A DNA stretch of 56,590 nt from Alphaproteobacteria bacterium (GTDB taxonomy: Bacteria > Pseudomonadota > Alphaproteobacteria > Rhodobacterales > Rhodobacteraceae). The stretch covers positions 226 through 56,815 of the forward strand of contig JARFTV010000027.1 in assembly GCA_029289325.1 (NCBI GenBank), in the 5' to 3' direction. Below, in pieces: positions 45,701 to 54,129 of the stretch (within the stretch, counting starts at the first letter, position 1; each line of letters begins with the position of its first letter). Below the pieces are notes generated by a model. The model was not told the origin of the DNA. It did no database searches and saw only the letters and a list, made by a program, of their open reading frames with translations. The translations under genes and the position numbers were made by a program.

Positions 45701-47496
45701 CACGCCTCCTTGGGCAGGACCCGGAGGCGCAATTCGCGCAGCTGCTCGTTCAGTGGTTCGGAGGGCGCGCCCATCAGGAGGTCCTCGGCCCGCTGGTTCA
45801 TCGGGAACATGATAACTTCGCGGATGTTCTGGGTGTCGGCCAGAAGCATCACCAGCCGGTCGATGCCCGCCGCGCAGCCGCCGTGGGGCGGGGCGCCGTA
45901 TTTGAACGCCTTGACCATCCCGCCAAACCGCTTGTCCACCTCGGAGTTCGGGTAGCCGGCCAGTTCGAAGGCCTTGTACATGATCTCCGGCTTGTGGTTG
46001 CGGATGCCGCCCGAGATGACCTCATAGCCGTTGCAGGCGAGGTCATACTGGTAGGCGTAGACGTCGAGCGGATCGCCGTTCAGCGCCTCAAGGCCCCCCT
46101 GCGGCATCGAGAAGGGGTTGTGGCTGAAGTCGATCTTCCCTTCTTCGGTCTTCTCGTACATTGGGAAATCGACGATCCAGGCGAAGCGGAAGCTGTCCTT
46201 GTCGGTCAGGCCCAACTCTTCGCCGATGACGTTCCGCGCCTTGCCGGCGATGCCTTCGAAGGTGTCGGGCTTGCCGCCCAGGAAGAAGGCCGCGTCGCCC
46301 TTTTCAAGGCCGAGTTGCTGCCGGATCGCTTCGGTCCGTTCCGGCCCGATGTTCTTGGCGAGCGGACCAGCGGCTTCCATGCCCGAGCCATCCTCGGCCT
46401 CGCGCCAGAAGATGTAGCCCATGCCGGGCAGGCCCTGTTGCTGGGCAAAGGCGTTCATCCGGTCGCAGAACTTGCGGCCCACGGGTTCGCCCGACGGGCC
46501 TTTCGGCGCGGGAATGGCGCGGACCTCGTTGCCCTCCTGCTCCAGCAGCTTGGCGAAGATCGCGAAACCGGAGCCACGGAAGTGTTCGCTGACGTCCTGC
46601 ATCCGGATCGGGTTGCGCAGGTCGGGCTTGTCGCTGCCGTACCATTTCAGGCTGTCGCGATAGGCGATGCGCGGCCAGTCGGCATGGACCTTGCGGCCCT
46701 TGCCGAAGGTTTCGAACAGCCCTTGCAGCACCGGCTGGACGGCAGCGAAGACGTCGTCCTGGGTGACGAAGGACATCTCGATGTCCAGCTGGTAGAAGTC
46801 GGTCGGCGAGCGGTCGGCGCGCGGATCCTCATCCCGGAAGCAGGGGGCGATCTGGAAATAGCGGTCGAAGCCCGCGACCTGGATCAGCTGCTTGAACTGC
46901 TGCGGCGCCTGCGGCAGGGCGTAGAACTTGCCGGGATGCAGCCGCGACGGCACCAGGAAGTCGCGTGCTCCTTCGGGGCTGGATGCGGTGATGATCGGCG
47001 TCTGGAATTCGGTGAAGCCCTGATCCCACATGGCATTGCGCAGCCAGCGGACGACGTTCGACCGCAGCATCATGTTCTGATGCATCGACTCGCGCCGCAG
47101 GTCGAGGAAACGGTAGGTGAGGCGGGTTTCCTCGGGGTATTCAGTGTCGCCGAAGACCGGGAGGGGAAGTTCCTCGGACGCGCCAAGGACTTCAAGGTCG
47201 GTCACATAGACCTCGATCTCGCCGGTCGGGATCTTGGGGTTGACGAGGGAGGCGTCGCGCGCCTTGACCCGGCCGTCGATGCGGATGACCCATTCGGCGC
47301 GGACCTTCTCCAGCGCGGAAAACGCGGGCGAGTCGCTGTCGGCCAGAAGCTGGGTGATCCCGTAATGGTCGCGCAGGTCGATGAAGAGGACGCCGCCGTG
47401 GTCCCGCACCCGGTGGACCCAGCCGGACAGCCGGACGGTTTCGCCCACATGGGCCTTGTTCAGCGCGGCACAGGTATGGCTGCGATAGGCGTGCAT
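45700..47496 (-). CDS. aspS: Aspartyl-tRNA synthetase
   Basis: Class II synthetase of 598 aa. An N-terminal OB-fold anticodon-binding domain ([19 protein letters not shown]) comes first. Motif 2 region [22 protein letters not shown], a bacterial GAD insertion domain at about 290-420, and motif 3 with GIDRLVMLL near the C-terminus follow. The size and insertion are those of the bacterial AspRS. In alphaproteobacteria such enzymes can be non-discriminating (Asp/Asn), which cannot be judged here. A TTGACT-N17-TGTATC promoter lies 39 bp upstream. Confidence 0.98.
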   Translation of the reverse strand: MHAYRSHTCAALNKAHVGETVRLSGWVHRVRDHGGVLFIDLRDHYGITQLLADSDSPAFSALEKVRAEWVIRIDGRVKARDASLVNPKIPTGEIEVYVTDLEVLGASEELPLPVFGDTEYPEETRLTYRFLDLRRESMHQNMMLRSNVVRWLRNAMWDQGFTEFQTPIITASSPEGARDFLVPSRLHPGKFYALPQAPQQFKQLIQVAGFDRYFQIAPCFRDEDPRADRSPTDFYQLDIEMSFVTQDDVFAAVQPVLQGLFETFGKGRKVHADWPRIAYRDSLKWYGSDKPDLRNPIRMQDVSEHFRGSGFAIFAKLLEQEGNEVRAIPAPKGPSGEPVGRKFCDRMNAFAQQQGLPGMGYIFWREAEDGSGMEAAGPLAKNIGPERTEAIRQQLGLEKGDAAFFLGGKPDTFEGIAGKARNVIGEELGLTDKDSFRFAWIVDFPMYEKTEEGKIDFSHNPFSMPQGGLEALNGDPLDVYAYQYDLACNGYEVISGGIRNHKPEIMYKAFELAGYPNSEVDKRFGGMVKAFKYGAPPHGGCAAGIDRLVMLLADTQNIREVIMFPMNQRAEDLLMGAPSEPLNEQLRELRLRVLPKEA

Positions 47497-47534
47497 CTAG
47501 GGTCCCTTTCCCAGGGGCATTGAGTCATCGCGCC

Positions 47535-47563
47535 GATACACCTTGCCCGGGGGGCCAAGTCAA
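47535..47563 (-). promoter_or_regulatory. Predicted sigma-70 promoter of aspS
   Basis: Minus-strand TTGACT (47563-47558) and TGTATC (47540-47535) are separated by exactly 17 bp, ending 38 bp before the aspS ATG. The -35 is near consensus and the -10 moderate. Confidence 0.55.
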
Positions 47564-47570
47564 CCCCGCC

Positions 47571-48266
47571 TCAGCGCCCCGCGGCGGCGAGGCGGTGGAA
47601 GAGATGGGTGAAGGTCGCCACGCCAAGCACTGGCACGACCAGATTCACGACCGGGATCGACAGCGGCGCGGCCATCAGCGTCCCGGCCGCCCAGAGCCGA
47701 AGCCGGTTGCGGCGGCGCAGGGCGGCGGCCTCGACCGGGGGGAGGCGGCGGAGCGCCACGAGGGTGAAATATTCGCGCCCGAGGAGGAAGCCGTTGACCG
47801 CCCAGAACAGGACCGGGGTGAAGGGTCCGACGAAGGGGTAGAGGAAAAGCGCCCCAAGGTTCACCGCCAGCACGACGCCAAGGAAGTTGACCGACTGGCG
47901 CAACGCCTCGGCCCAGGGCAGGGGTGTGGCCGGGGGCAGGGCGGGATAGTGCCGGTCCTCCACCGCGTCGACGATGTCCTCAAGGAAGAGGCCGGTGAAG
48001 ACCGAGGCGACCGGGACCATCAGGAAGACCGACAGCGCCAGCATGACAAGCAGCGAGCCCCAGCCGAGCAAGGTTTCGATCCCGGTGACCGGGCCGACGA
48101 AGGGGATCTCTATGCTGTCCGGGGTCAGCCACCAGATCAGTTGCAGGAAAGCCGCGTAAAAGCCGGCCAGAAGGGCCAGCGCCAGCAGGACCCCCAGCAG
48201 CAGGACCCGGCGGAAGCGCCGGTCGCCAAGCTGGCCAAGGGCCCGGAAGAAGGCGGTGAAGATCAC
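47571..48266 (-). CDS. CysZ/EI24-family membrane protein
   Basis: A 231-aa inner-membrane protein with four or more transmembrane segments (around 30-50, 75-100, 140-175 and 205-225). The family segments FFRALGQLGDRRFRRVLLLG and FLGVVLAVNLGALFLYPFVGPFTPVLFWAVNG are present. The EI24 family includes E. coli CysZ, a sulfate uptake protein. Whether this homologue carries sulfate is unknown, as no cys genes are nearby. Its start overlaps the stop of the nitroreductase gene (ATGA). Confidence 0.88.
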   Translation of the reverse strand: MIFTAFFRALGQLGDRRFRRVLLLGVLLALALLAGFYAAFLQLIWWLTPDSIEIPFVGPVTGIETLLGWGSLLVMLALSVFLMVPVASVFTGLFLEDIVDAVEDRHYPALPPATPLPWAEALRQSVNFLGVVLAVNLGALFLYPFVGPFTPVLFWAVNGFLLGREYFTLVALRRLPPVEAAALRRRNRLRLWAAGTLMAAPLSIPVVNLVVPVLGVATFTHLFHRLAAAGR

Positions 48267-48841
48267 GCCTCGACCCAGGTGACGAGGCGGGAGAGATCGG
48301 GACGCGGGCGGTCGGGGCCATCCTCGGCCGGGGTCCCGATATGGACGATCCCGGCCACGGTTTCCTCGCCCTGACAGCCGAAGGCGCGGGCGGCGAAATC
48401 GGGGTCATGCGCGGGCCAGCCGGTCAGCCAGTTCGCGCCCCAGCCCGCCGCCTCGGCCGCGTTGAGGATGTTGAGGCAGAGTGCGCCGGCCGACAGAAGC
48501 TGCTCTGCCGCCGGGATCTTCGGCGCGGGCTTGGGCGAGGCGATGACCACGACAGCGAGCTTGCCCAGGTCATACTGCCCGCGGCCCTTTGCGATCTTCT
48601 CGGCATCGCCGCCAAGCTCATGGGCCCGCGCCTCGGCGAGATCGGCCAGACGCCGGAAGGCCGCGCCCTGCACGACGATCAGCCGCCAGGGTTCCAGCTT
48701 GCCGTGGTCGGGCACGCGGAGTGCGGCGGTCAGGATCTCTTCCAGCTGGGCGCGGTCGGGGACCGGGTGGGAGAAAAGTTTGGCGGGACGCGAGCGGCGG
48801 GCGGTCAGGAAGGCGAGGGCGGCATCGTTGCGGCTGGGCAT
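48263..48841 (-). CDS. Nitroreductase-family FMN oxidoreductase
   Basis: A 192-aa NAD(P)H-dependent flavoprotein of the NfsB/YdjA-like group. FLTARRSRPAKLF is the N-terminal FMN-phosphate-binding motif, followed by LTAALRVPDHGKLEPWRLIVVQG and the late GWGANWLTGWPA segment. The length and the RRS motif match YdjA-type nitroreductases. Physiological substrate unknown. It precedes the CysZ-like gene with a 4-nt overlap. Confidence 0.9.
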   Translation of the reverse strand: MPSRNDAALAFLTARRSRPAKLFSHPVPDRAQLEEILTAALRVPDHGKLEPWRLIVVQGAAFRRLADLAEARAHELGGDAEKIAKGRGQYDLGKLAVVVIASPKPAPKIPAAEQLLSAGALCLNILNAAEAAGWGANWLTGWPAHDPDFAARAFGCQGEETVAGIVHIGTPAEDGPDRPRPDLSRLVTWVEA

Positions 48842-48911
48842 GGGGATCTTTCCGGCAAAGGGTCGCCCGGCAGGATAGGCGGTTCCCCGACCGGCTGCCA
48901 GAGGCCCGGCG

Positions 48912-49358
48912 TCACGCCTCGACCGCGCGCAGCGCCGCCGCCGCCCGGTTGGGGGCCTCGGTCATCCCCGAGAAGTCGCCGCGCAGCGCCTTCAGCGCAT
49001 GGCGTTCACGCTCGATCTCGGTCGCGGTGCGAAAGCCCATCCGGCGCAGGACCGGGACCGGCGGGCACCAGCCTTGCAGCGCGTGCTGCAGAAGGAAGCC
49101 CGTCACCAGCGCCGGCAGGACCAGCCAGCGACGGTCAAGCGTCACCCCCAGCGCCACGCCGGTCAGGGCCAGCGTCGCCGCATTCGCCTCGATCGCGCGT
49201 TCGATGTCCCATTCGCGGTCCAGTTCCCCAAGCCGGGTGGGGATCTGGTCGGGATGGTCGGCGTAATGCGAGATCCGGGCCCTGTAGTCGGCCTCGATCC
49301 GGTCGTTCACGGCATCGGCGGTCTGGTCGGAAACCCGGTCGGTAGTGGATGGCAACAT
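48912..49358 (-). CDS. DUF2892-domain membrane protein
   Basis: A 148-aa protein. After a hydrophilic N-terminus of about 50 residues (rich in Asp/Glu/Arg), REWDIERAIEANAATLALTGVALGVTLDRRWLVLPALVTGFLLQHALQGWCPPVPVLRRMGF spans two short membrane helices and the conserved GWCPP. This is the DUF2892 fold extended at both ends, in contrast to the minimal version at 33174-33377. Function unknown; possibly related to sulfur carriers because of its YgaP-like core. Confidence 0.82.
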   Translation of the reverse strand: MLPSTTDRVSDQTADAVNDRIEADYRARISHYADHPDQIPTRLGELDREWDIERAIEANAATLALTGVALGVTLDRRWLVLPALVTGFLLQHALQGWCPPVPVLRRMGFRTATEIERERHALKALRGDFSGMTEAPNRAAAALRAVEA

Positions 49359-49417
49359 GGCGTCCTCACGGAAATAGGCTTTCCGCAGGAACCGCCAGTT
49401 CCGCCGACTTGTTCCCG

Positions 49418-50521
49418 CTAGAGGCCAAAGCCCTGCGCGGCCTCCTCGATCCAGTCCCTGACGAAGGCGTCGAAGCGGGCGTCGGGCTGGCGCTTCTCCA
49501 GCGTTGCGGCCAGCGGGTCGGCGGCGCTGACCGGGGCGGCGGAAAGCTCTTCCAGCACGGCATGACCGCAGAAGGGAACGTAGACCTCGGAATAGCCGCC
49601 TTCGTGGACCAGGACGAGCTTGCCGCCGCAAAGACCGCTGGCGGCCTGCATCAGCTGCCGCGTCATCAGGCGGAAGGTCTCGGCGGTGCAGAGCATCCGG
49701 CCAAGGGGATCGACGGCGGCGGCGTCGAAGCCGCAGGCGACGATGATCACCTCGGGGTTGAAGCGGTGGAGGGCGGGAAGGACGACCCGCTCCATCGCGT
49801 GAAGATAGGTGGCATGGCCGCAGCCGGGGGGGAGCGGCAGGTTGAGGTTCGATCCGGGCGCTTCGGGACCGCCCGTTGCCTCGACCCCGCCGCTGTCGAG
49901 CGGATAGTTCCGCTCCTGATGCAGGCTGATCGTCAGCGTGTCGGGATCGTTCCAGAAGATCGCCTCGGTCCCGTTGCCGTGGTGGACGTCCCAGTCCACC
50001 ACCGCGACCCGCCGCGCGCGGCCTTCGGCGCGGGCCGCCTGGATCGCCACGGCGATATTGTTCAGCAGGCAGAAGCCATTGGGGAAATCGGCGGTGCAAT
50101 GGTGTCCCGGCGGGCGGGAGAGGGCATAGGCATTGTCGGCCTCCCCCGTCAGCACCGCCCGCAGCGCGGCGGTGGCAAGCCCGGCCGAGAGGGCGGCGAT
50201 TTCATAGCCGCCGGGGCCGAAGGGTGTGCGCAGCCCAAGCTCGCCACCACCCGCGTCGGACTTTGCCTTGAAGGCCGACAGATAGCTTTGCGGATGCACG
50301 CGGAGGAGGTCGGCCTCGCTGGCTGGCTCGGCAGAGCGGACCGACAGATGGCGGGCAAGGCCCGTGACCTCGACAAGATTCTTCAGGCGGCGCTTGGTTT
50401 CCGGGTTTTCCGGCAGGCCGGCGGGCATGGGTTGGACAAGGCCGCCGACCGGAAGGGTAAAGGCATAGTTGCCGCCACCATGCCAGAAGCAGCGTTCGTC
50501 GGTGAAGAAGGCGGTGGTCAT
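49418..50521 (-). CDS. Histone-deacetylase-family (class II) deacetylase / acetylpolyamine amidohydrolase-like
   Basis: A 367-aa zinc amidohydrolase. The signature SRPPGHHCTADFPNGFCLLNN has the tandem catalytic histidines, VVDWDVHHGNGTEAIF supplies zinc-binding Asp and His, and CGFDAAAVDPLGRM and VHEGGYSE complete the pocket with Asp and Tyr. Bacterial relatives deacetylate acetylated polyamines, acetoin-like or small amide substrates. This one has no signal peptide. The ATG at 50521 is used. It is divergent from a DUF167 gene across a paired-hairpin element. Confidence 0.9.
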   Translation of the reverse strand: MTTAFFTDERCFWHGGGNYAFTLPVGGLVQPMPAGLPENPETKRRLKNLVEVTGLARHLSVRSAEPASEADLLRVHPQSYLSAFKAKSDAGGGELGLRTPFGPGGYEIAALSAGLATAALRAVLTGEADNAYALSRPPGHHCTADFPNGFCLLNNIAVAIQAARAEGRARRVAVVDWDVHHGNGTEAIFWNDPDTLTISLHQERNYPLDSGGVEATGGPEAPGSNLNLPLPPGCGHATYLHAMERVVLPALHRFNPEVIIVACGFDAAAVDPLGRMLCTAETFRLMTRQLMQAASGLCGGKLVLVHEGGYSEVYVPFCGHAVLEELSAAPVSAADPLAATLEKRQPDARFDAFVRDWIEEAAQGFGL

Positions 50522-50591
50522 GTCGGGTCTCCATGTTGGGGGCAGACTAGGGCCGGGACAGTGCACTGGCCAGAGGGTGCAGCCTGGGGCA

Positions 50592-50634
50592 GGATCCTTC
50601 GACGGATCTTGACGAGCGTTTTCGAAGACTTTTA
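50592..50634. repeat. Paired-hairpin intergenic element, copy C
   Basis: GATCC-TTCGAC-GGATC is followed by TTGACGAGC and GTTTTC-GAAGAC with a TTTT stretch. It is the most degenerate of the three related elements and, like copy B, lies between divergent genes. Confidence 0.5.
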
Positions 50635-50672
50635 TGCTTGCCTGCCCCCTGCGCGCCGGGCGATCAGGGGCG

Positions 50673-50921
50673 ATGTCCGACCTGTCCCACCTGGCCCGGC
50701 CCGGTGCCACGCTTGCCGTCCGCGTCACCCCGAACGCCCGCCGCGCGGGGCTGGAGCTTGTGGGCGACACGATCCGCATCGCCGTGACCGAGGTGCCGGA
50801 GGGTGGCAAGGCGACCGAGGCCGCCCGCGTCACCCTTGCCCGCGCGCTGGGCGTGGCCAAGTCGCGGCTGACTCTGGTCCGGGGCGCGACGGCGCGGGAC
50901 AAGCTCTTTCGGCTGGATTAA
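50673..50921 (+). CDS. DUF167 (YggU-family) protein
   Basis: An 82-aa protein of the YggU fold: LAVRVTPNARRAGLELVGDTIRIAVTEVPEGGKATEA, then LARALGVAKSRLTLVRGATARDKLFRL, which is the complete conserved pattern (VxPxAxxxxI..PxxGxAN-like, with KATEA here in place of KANxA). Function unknown. Its 3' end overlaps the next, convergent gene by 4 bp. Confidence 0.88.
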   Translation: MSDLSHLARPGATLAVRVTPNARRAGLELVGDTIRIAVTEVPEGGKATEAARVTLARALGVAKSRLTLVRGATARDKLFRLD

Positions 50922-51160
50922 TCCGCCTTGCGTTCCAGCCGGTAGCTGCCCTCGGGCAGGTTCAGCGCGGCGGCGAGGTCGCGGATCTGACTGAGCGAGA
51001 GGGTGATCCGCAACACCTCGTCCGTCTGGGGATCCAGCTGTTCGACCGTGACGCAATCCTCGAAGGCGGTGACGGTCACGTCCTCGATCAGGGGCAATTC
51101 CTCGCCGTCGTCGACGAGGGTGATCACGGTGGCGTCGAATTCGTGCTCGATGGTGAACAT
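50918..51160 (-). CDS. Conserved small acidic protein of unknown function
   Basis: An 80-aa soluble protein rich in Asp and Glu, mostly predicted beta strand (FTIEHEFDATVITLVDDG, LIEDVTVTAFEDCVTVEQL, VLRITLSLSQIRDLAAAL). It has no recognised domain and a single Cys. Coding is supported by codon bias and a clean ATG. It stands alone between the convergent DUF167 gene and a divergent lipoprotein protease gene. Confidence 0.7.
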   Translation of the reverse strand: MFTIEHEFDATVITLVDDGEELPLIEDVTVTAFEDCVTVEQLDPQTDEVLRITLSLSQIRDLAAALNLPEGSYRLERKAD

Positions 51161-51285
51161 GGGGGAAGGCTAGCCCCCGTTGCCGTCGCGGGCAAGCCCG
51201 GTCTGTCCATGACAGCTGCGTGAGGCGGGCTTTCCCCCGGCGGCCGATTTGCTACCCTTGACCAATCCCCGGTCCGAGGTCCCCG

Positions 51286-51996
51286 ATGCGCCTGCCCCTG
51301 ATTGCCGCCCTGCTGATGTCGCTGGGCGGCTGCGTGACGACTCTCCCGGCCCCCGCGCCGGAGCCCATGGTGCAGTCGGTCGCTCCGGTCCTGCCGGCCG
51401 AGGCGGCGGCGCGGACCTTCCTGACGGTCGTGCAGCGGGTCGAGCCGGTGGCCGAGGAGGTCTGTCGCACCCGTGGCGTGGCGCGCAACTGTGACTTCCG
51501 CATCGTGGTGGATGACCGGCCGGGCCAGCCGCCCAATGCCTTTCAGACGTTGGACAATCGGGGTCGTCCGGTGATCGGCTTCACGCTGGCGCTGATCGCC
51601 GATGCGCGCAATGCCGACGAGTTGGCCTTTGTCCTGGGGCATGAGGCCGCGCACCACATCGCCGGCCACATTCCCCGCCGGCAGGAGCAGGCGCTGGGCG
51701 GGGCGCTGGTCGCAGGCGTGCTGGCCCAGGCCAGCGGCCTGACGCCGGACGAGGTGCGCGCCGCACAGAACTTTGGCGCCGAGGTCGCGGCCCGAAGCTA
51801 TTCGCGCGAGTTCGAGCTGGAGGCCGATGCGCTGGGCGCCGAGATCGCGCTGATCGCTGGCTATGACCCGGTGCTCGGCTCGGGCTTCTTCGACCGGCTG
51901 CCGGATCCGGGCGACCGCTTCCTCGGCAGCCACCCGCCGAACGCGCAGCGCAAGGCGCAGGTGGCGGCGACGGTGCGTCGGCTTCAGGGGTCTTGA
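51286..51996 (+). CDS. M48-family metalloprotease lipoprotein
   Basis: A 236-aa envelope protease. A lipoprotein signal ends LLMSLGGC with Cys16 as acylation site. The zinc motif is HEAAHH in FVLGHEAAHHIAGH (HExxH), and the third ligand Glu lies in SREFELEADALGAEIAL. This is the compact, soluble M48 peptidase type related to BepA/LoiP, active in outer-membrane quality control. No TPR domain follows, so it is more LoiP-like. It ends with a HPPNAQRKAQV segment typical of the family. Confidence 0.9.
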   Translation: MRLPLIAALLMSLGGCVTTLPAPAPEPMVQSVAPVLPAEAAARTFLTVVQRVEPVAEEVCRTRGVARNCDFRIVVDDRPGQPPNAFQTLDNRGRPVIGFTLALIADARNADELAFVLGHEAAHHIAGHIPRRQEQALGGALVAGVLAQASGLTPDEVRAAQNFGAEVAARSYSREFELEADALGAEIALIAGYDPVLGSGFFDRLPDPGDRFLGSHPPNAQRKAQVAATVRRLQGS

Positions 51997-52062
51997 TCTG
52001 CGTCAAGGCGCGGTGCCGGCGATCCGGGCAGGATGCCTGCATTGGACCGCGAGAGGCTGAAA

Positions 52063-52314
52063 ATGATCGGATATCCGGAGGCTCCGAAAGCCTGGTGGCT
52101 GACCCGCGGGATGGCGCGCATCACGGGCGTCAACCTGCCGCGCGCCGTCGTCGAGGGCTGGCTCCAGCGGGACGAGCTGGAGAACCTGGTCGAACGCTGT
52201 GCCGCCTGCCGCCATGTCGCGGCTTGCGAGGCCTGGCTGGCCGCTTCCGGCAATGCCCGGACGATGCCGGAGTTCTGCCCGAACAAGTCTGCGATCGAGT
52301 CCCTGGTCCACTGA
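52063..52314 (+). CDS. DUF6455 small cysteine-rich protein
   Basis: An 83-aa protein. A helical half (GMARITGVNLPRAVVEGWLQRDELENLVERC) is followed by CAACRHVAACEAWL and EFCPNKSAIESL. The four or five cysteines suggest a metal or Fe-S site. This pattern corresponds to DUF6455, a Rhodobacterales family of unknown role. The ATG at 52063 has GAGAGG upstream; an in-frame ATG at 52033 is an alternative. Confidence 0.8.
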   Translation: MIGYPEAPKAWWLTRGMARITGVNLPRAVVEGWLQRDELENLVERCAACRHVAACEAWLAASGNARTMPEFCPNKSAIESLVH

Positions 52315-52431
52315 GATTCCCGTGCGCATCGGGCTGTTTCCCTTGGCCCTGCGCAAAACTCCGGCGCCTGACTTCCTCCCCAGTCAGGCGCCGCTCTTCT
52401 TTCCGGCGCCGCGCTGTGGCAGGGTGCCCGG

Positions 52432-52788
52432 ATGATCGTTCTGGAAGACATCCTGCGCGACCGCGGCTCGCGCTATGCCGCCTCGGCCGGGCCGGTGCGC
52501 AGCCGGGAGGAGATCGACGCCTTCCTTGCCGCCCTGCGAAGCCGACGCAAGTTCGCCAAGGCCACGCATCACAGCTGGGCGGCCGTCCTGTCCGGCGATG
52601 GCCCGCTGAAGGGCGATGACGGCGAGGCGGGCGCCGGGGCGGTCATCCTGAAGATGCTGGAGCGCGAGGGACTGGTGGATCACATTGTCGTGGTGACGCG
52701 CTGGTACGGTGGCGTACATCTGGGCGGCGACCGCTTCGCCCATGTCGTGACCTGCACCCGGGCGGCGCTGGCGGCCCTTCGACCCTGA
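52432..52788 (+). CDS. IMPACT/YigZ-family protein (UPF0029)
   Basis: A 118-aa protein carrying the UPF0029 N-terminal IMPACT domain only: FLAALRSRRKFAKATHHSWAAVL, then GDDGEAGAGAVILKML and the signature VVVTRWYGGVHLGGDRFAHVV. Bacterial YigZ is about 200 aa with a second domain, so this is a single-domain version, as seen in Rhodobacterales. It may act on translation or have peptidase-like activity; not established. Confidence 0.9.
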   Translation: MIVLEDILRDRGSRYAASAGPVRSREEIDAFLAALRSRRKFAKATHHSWAAVLSGDGPLKGDDGEAGAGAVILKMLEREGLVDHIVVVTRWYGGVHLGGDRFAHVVTCTRAALAALRP

Positions 52789-52794
52789 ACATAT

Positions 52795-52804
52795 AAGAAT
52801 TCTT
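52795..52804. promoter_or_regulatory. AT-rich palindrome before the HAHINLLG membrane-protein gene
   Basis: AAGAATTCTT is a 10-bp perfect palindrome in an AT-rich patch (about 52790-52816) followed by TTGCATAAATTT. It lies 85 bp upstream of the next start. AT content contrasts strongly with the surroundings, as is common for Rrf2- or Fnr-type sites and -10 regions. No exact known consensus is met. Confidence 0.4.
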
Positions 52805-52889
52805 GCATAAATTTCTGTGCGGATCGGCCCTCCGGTGGTATTCTGGCGCCACGGGCCGGAAGAGCCCGGGGGAAACCGAGGGTGCGGAC

Positions 52890-53264
52890 ATGAATATCTC
52901 GCGTGGCTTTCTGGTGATGGGTGCCGCCTATCTGGTGGTGGGTATCGTGATGGGGGCGTACATGGGCGGAAGCGGCGATCACTCGCTTGCGCCGGTCCAT
53001 GCGCATATCAACCTGTTGGGCTTTGCCCTGATGACGGTGTTCGGCCTGGGCTACCGCCTGGTGCCGGGTCTGGCCGAGGGGACGCTGCCGAAAGCGCATT
53101 TCTGGCTGCATCAGGTGGGGGCGTTCGGCCTGCTTCTGGGCCTGTTCCTGATGATGAGCGAACGCGTCGCGGCTGAAAGCATCGGCCCGGTCTTCCCTGT
53201 GCTGGAAGGCGCGATCCTCATTGGCGCGCTGCTCTGGCTGCTGGGCGTGCTCCGCCGCGCCTGA
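52890..53264 (+). CDS. Four-helix membrane protein with heme-copper-oxidase-like HAHINLLG motif
   Basis: A 124-aa protein with four transmembrane helices at about 5-25, 38-60, 72-92 and 102-122. The segment APVHAHINLLGFALMTVFGLGYRLVP resembles a helix of cbb3-oxidase subunit I and NnrS proteins, where such His residues bind heme or metal. Another His pair occurs in KAHFWLHQVG. This suggests a small heme- or metal-binding membrane protein perhaps linked to oxygen or NO metabolism, but the assignment is by motif only. The ATG at 52890 is not preceded by a strong ribosome-binding site. Confidence 0.75.
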   Translation: MNISRGFLVMGAAYLVVGIVMGAYMGGSGDHSLAPVHAHINLLGFALMTVFGLGYRLVPGLAEGTLPKAHFWLHQVGAFGLLLGLFLMMSERVAAESIGPVFPVLEGAILIGALLWLLGVLRRA

Positions 53265-53326
53265 GGCCTCCGCCGCTTGGCGCAGACGCATTGCGCGGCT
53301 AACCTTCCGCGAAAACGGGGGGCGTG

Positions 53327-53689
53327 ATGCGCAATGCGCTGCGGGCCGAGGTGCGGCGGCTGGCCAATACGGTGCTCTGGTCCTGGGAGGGTTTTCGCGC
53401 CGCCTGGGCCACGGAAAAGACGCTGCGGCAGTGGTCGCTGGCCAATGTCCTGTCGGCCGCCCTGGCCTTTGGCCTTGACCTCACCGCCGGAGAGCGGGCG
53501 CTGATCCTTGCCTTGGGCCTGCTGGTCCTTGCGGCGGAACTGATCAACACCGCCCTTGAAGAAGTGGTGGACATGGTTTCGCCCGGCCACGATCCCCGCG
53601 CGAAGAAAGCGAAGGACTGCGGCTCGGCCTGCGTGGCGCTGGCGGCGCTTGCGGCGGGGGTCGCCTGGGTGGTGGTGCTGGTCGGTTAG
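53327..53689 (+). CDS. dgkA: Diacylglycerol kinase
   Basis: Phosphorylates diacylglycerol to phosphatidic acid in the inner membrane. The 120-aa protein has three helices; the catalytic region AAELINTALEEVVDMVSP carries the conserved E-x2-N-TA-E and the following D. The N-terminal NTVLWSWEGFRAAWATEKTLRQ is the surface helix. Length equals E. coli DgkA (about 122). The ATG at 53327 directly follows an in-frame GTG. Confidence 0.95.
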   Translation: MRNALRAEVRRLANTVLWSWEGFRAAWATEKTLRQWSLANVLSAALAFGLDLTAGERALILALGLLVLAAELINTALEEVVDMVSPGHDPRAKKAKDCGSACVALAALAAGVAWVVVLVG

Positions 53690-53690
53690 G

Positions 53691-53716
53691 GGAACAATTC
53701 GCCGCCGCCTCGGGTT
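53691..53716 (+). promoter_or_regulatory. Possible stress-sigma promoter before the PRC-barrel gene
   Basis: GGAAC at 53691-53695 and GGTT at 53713-53716 are separated by 17 bp. The consensus for the alphaproteobacterial general stress sigma EcfG is GGAAC-N16/17-CGTT, so this is one base off. It lies 38 bp before the PRC-barrel start. PRC-barrel genes are frequent members of that regulon. Confidence 0.4.
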
Positions 53717-53754
53717 GGACCTGCTGACACGCAATTCCAGCCAGGAGATTCCCC

Positions 53755-54129
53755 ATGCAGGACACCTATTCCACCAGCGGCCAGCGCAGCGGCTCGAGCA
53801 TGGTCTCAAGCGCCGACGTGAACGGGACCGAGGTCTACAGCCCCACCGGCGACCACCTGGGCCAGATCGACCATCTGATGATCGACAAGGAGTCCGGTCA
53901 GATCGCCTATGCCGTGATGAGCTTCGGCGGCTTCCTCGGGATCGGGGCGGAGCACCATCCGGTGCCGTGGAAGAAGCTGACCTATGACACCAGTCTTGGC
54001 GGTTTCGTCACCGACATCACCCAGGAGCAGCTCACCGGCGCGCCGCGCAGGAGCGACAACTGGTACGATGACCGCACCTACCGGCAGCAAAGCTACGACT
54101 ACTACGGCATCGCGCCCTACTGGCGCTGA
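53755..54129 (+). CDS. PRC-barrel domain protein
   Basis: A 124-aa soluble protein. The PRC-barrel (about 18-85) starts DVNGTEVYSPTGDHLGQIDHLMIDKESGQIAYAVMSFGGFLGIG and ends PVPWKKLTYD. The tail is Tyr/Asp/Arg-rich (NWYDDRTYRQQSYDYYG). PRC-barrel proteins in alphaproteobacteria are commonly stress-induced; their partner is unknown. AGGAGA precedes the ATG. Its last 13 bp overlap the convergent DCC gene. Confidence 0.9.
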   Translation: MQDTYSTSGQRSGSSMVSSADVNGTEVYSPTGDHLGQIDHLMIDKESGQIAYAVMSFGGFLGIGAEHHPVPWKKLTYDTSLGGFVTDITQEQLTGAPRRSDNWYDDRTYRQQSYDYYGIAPYWR

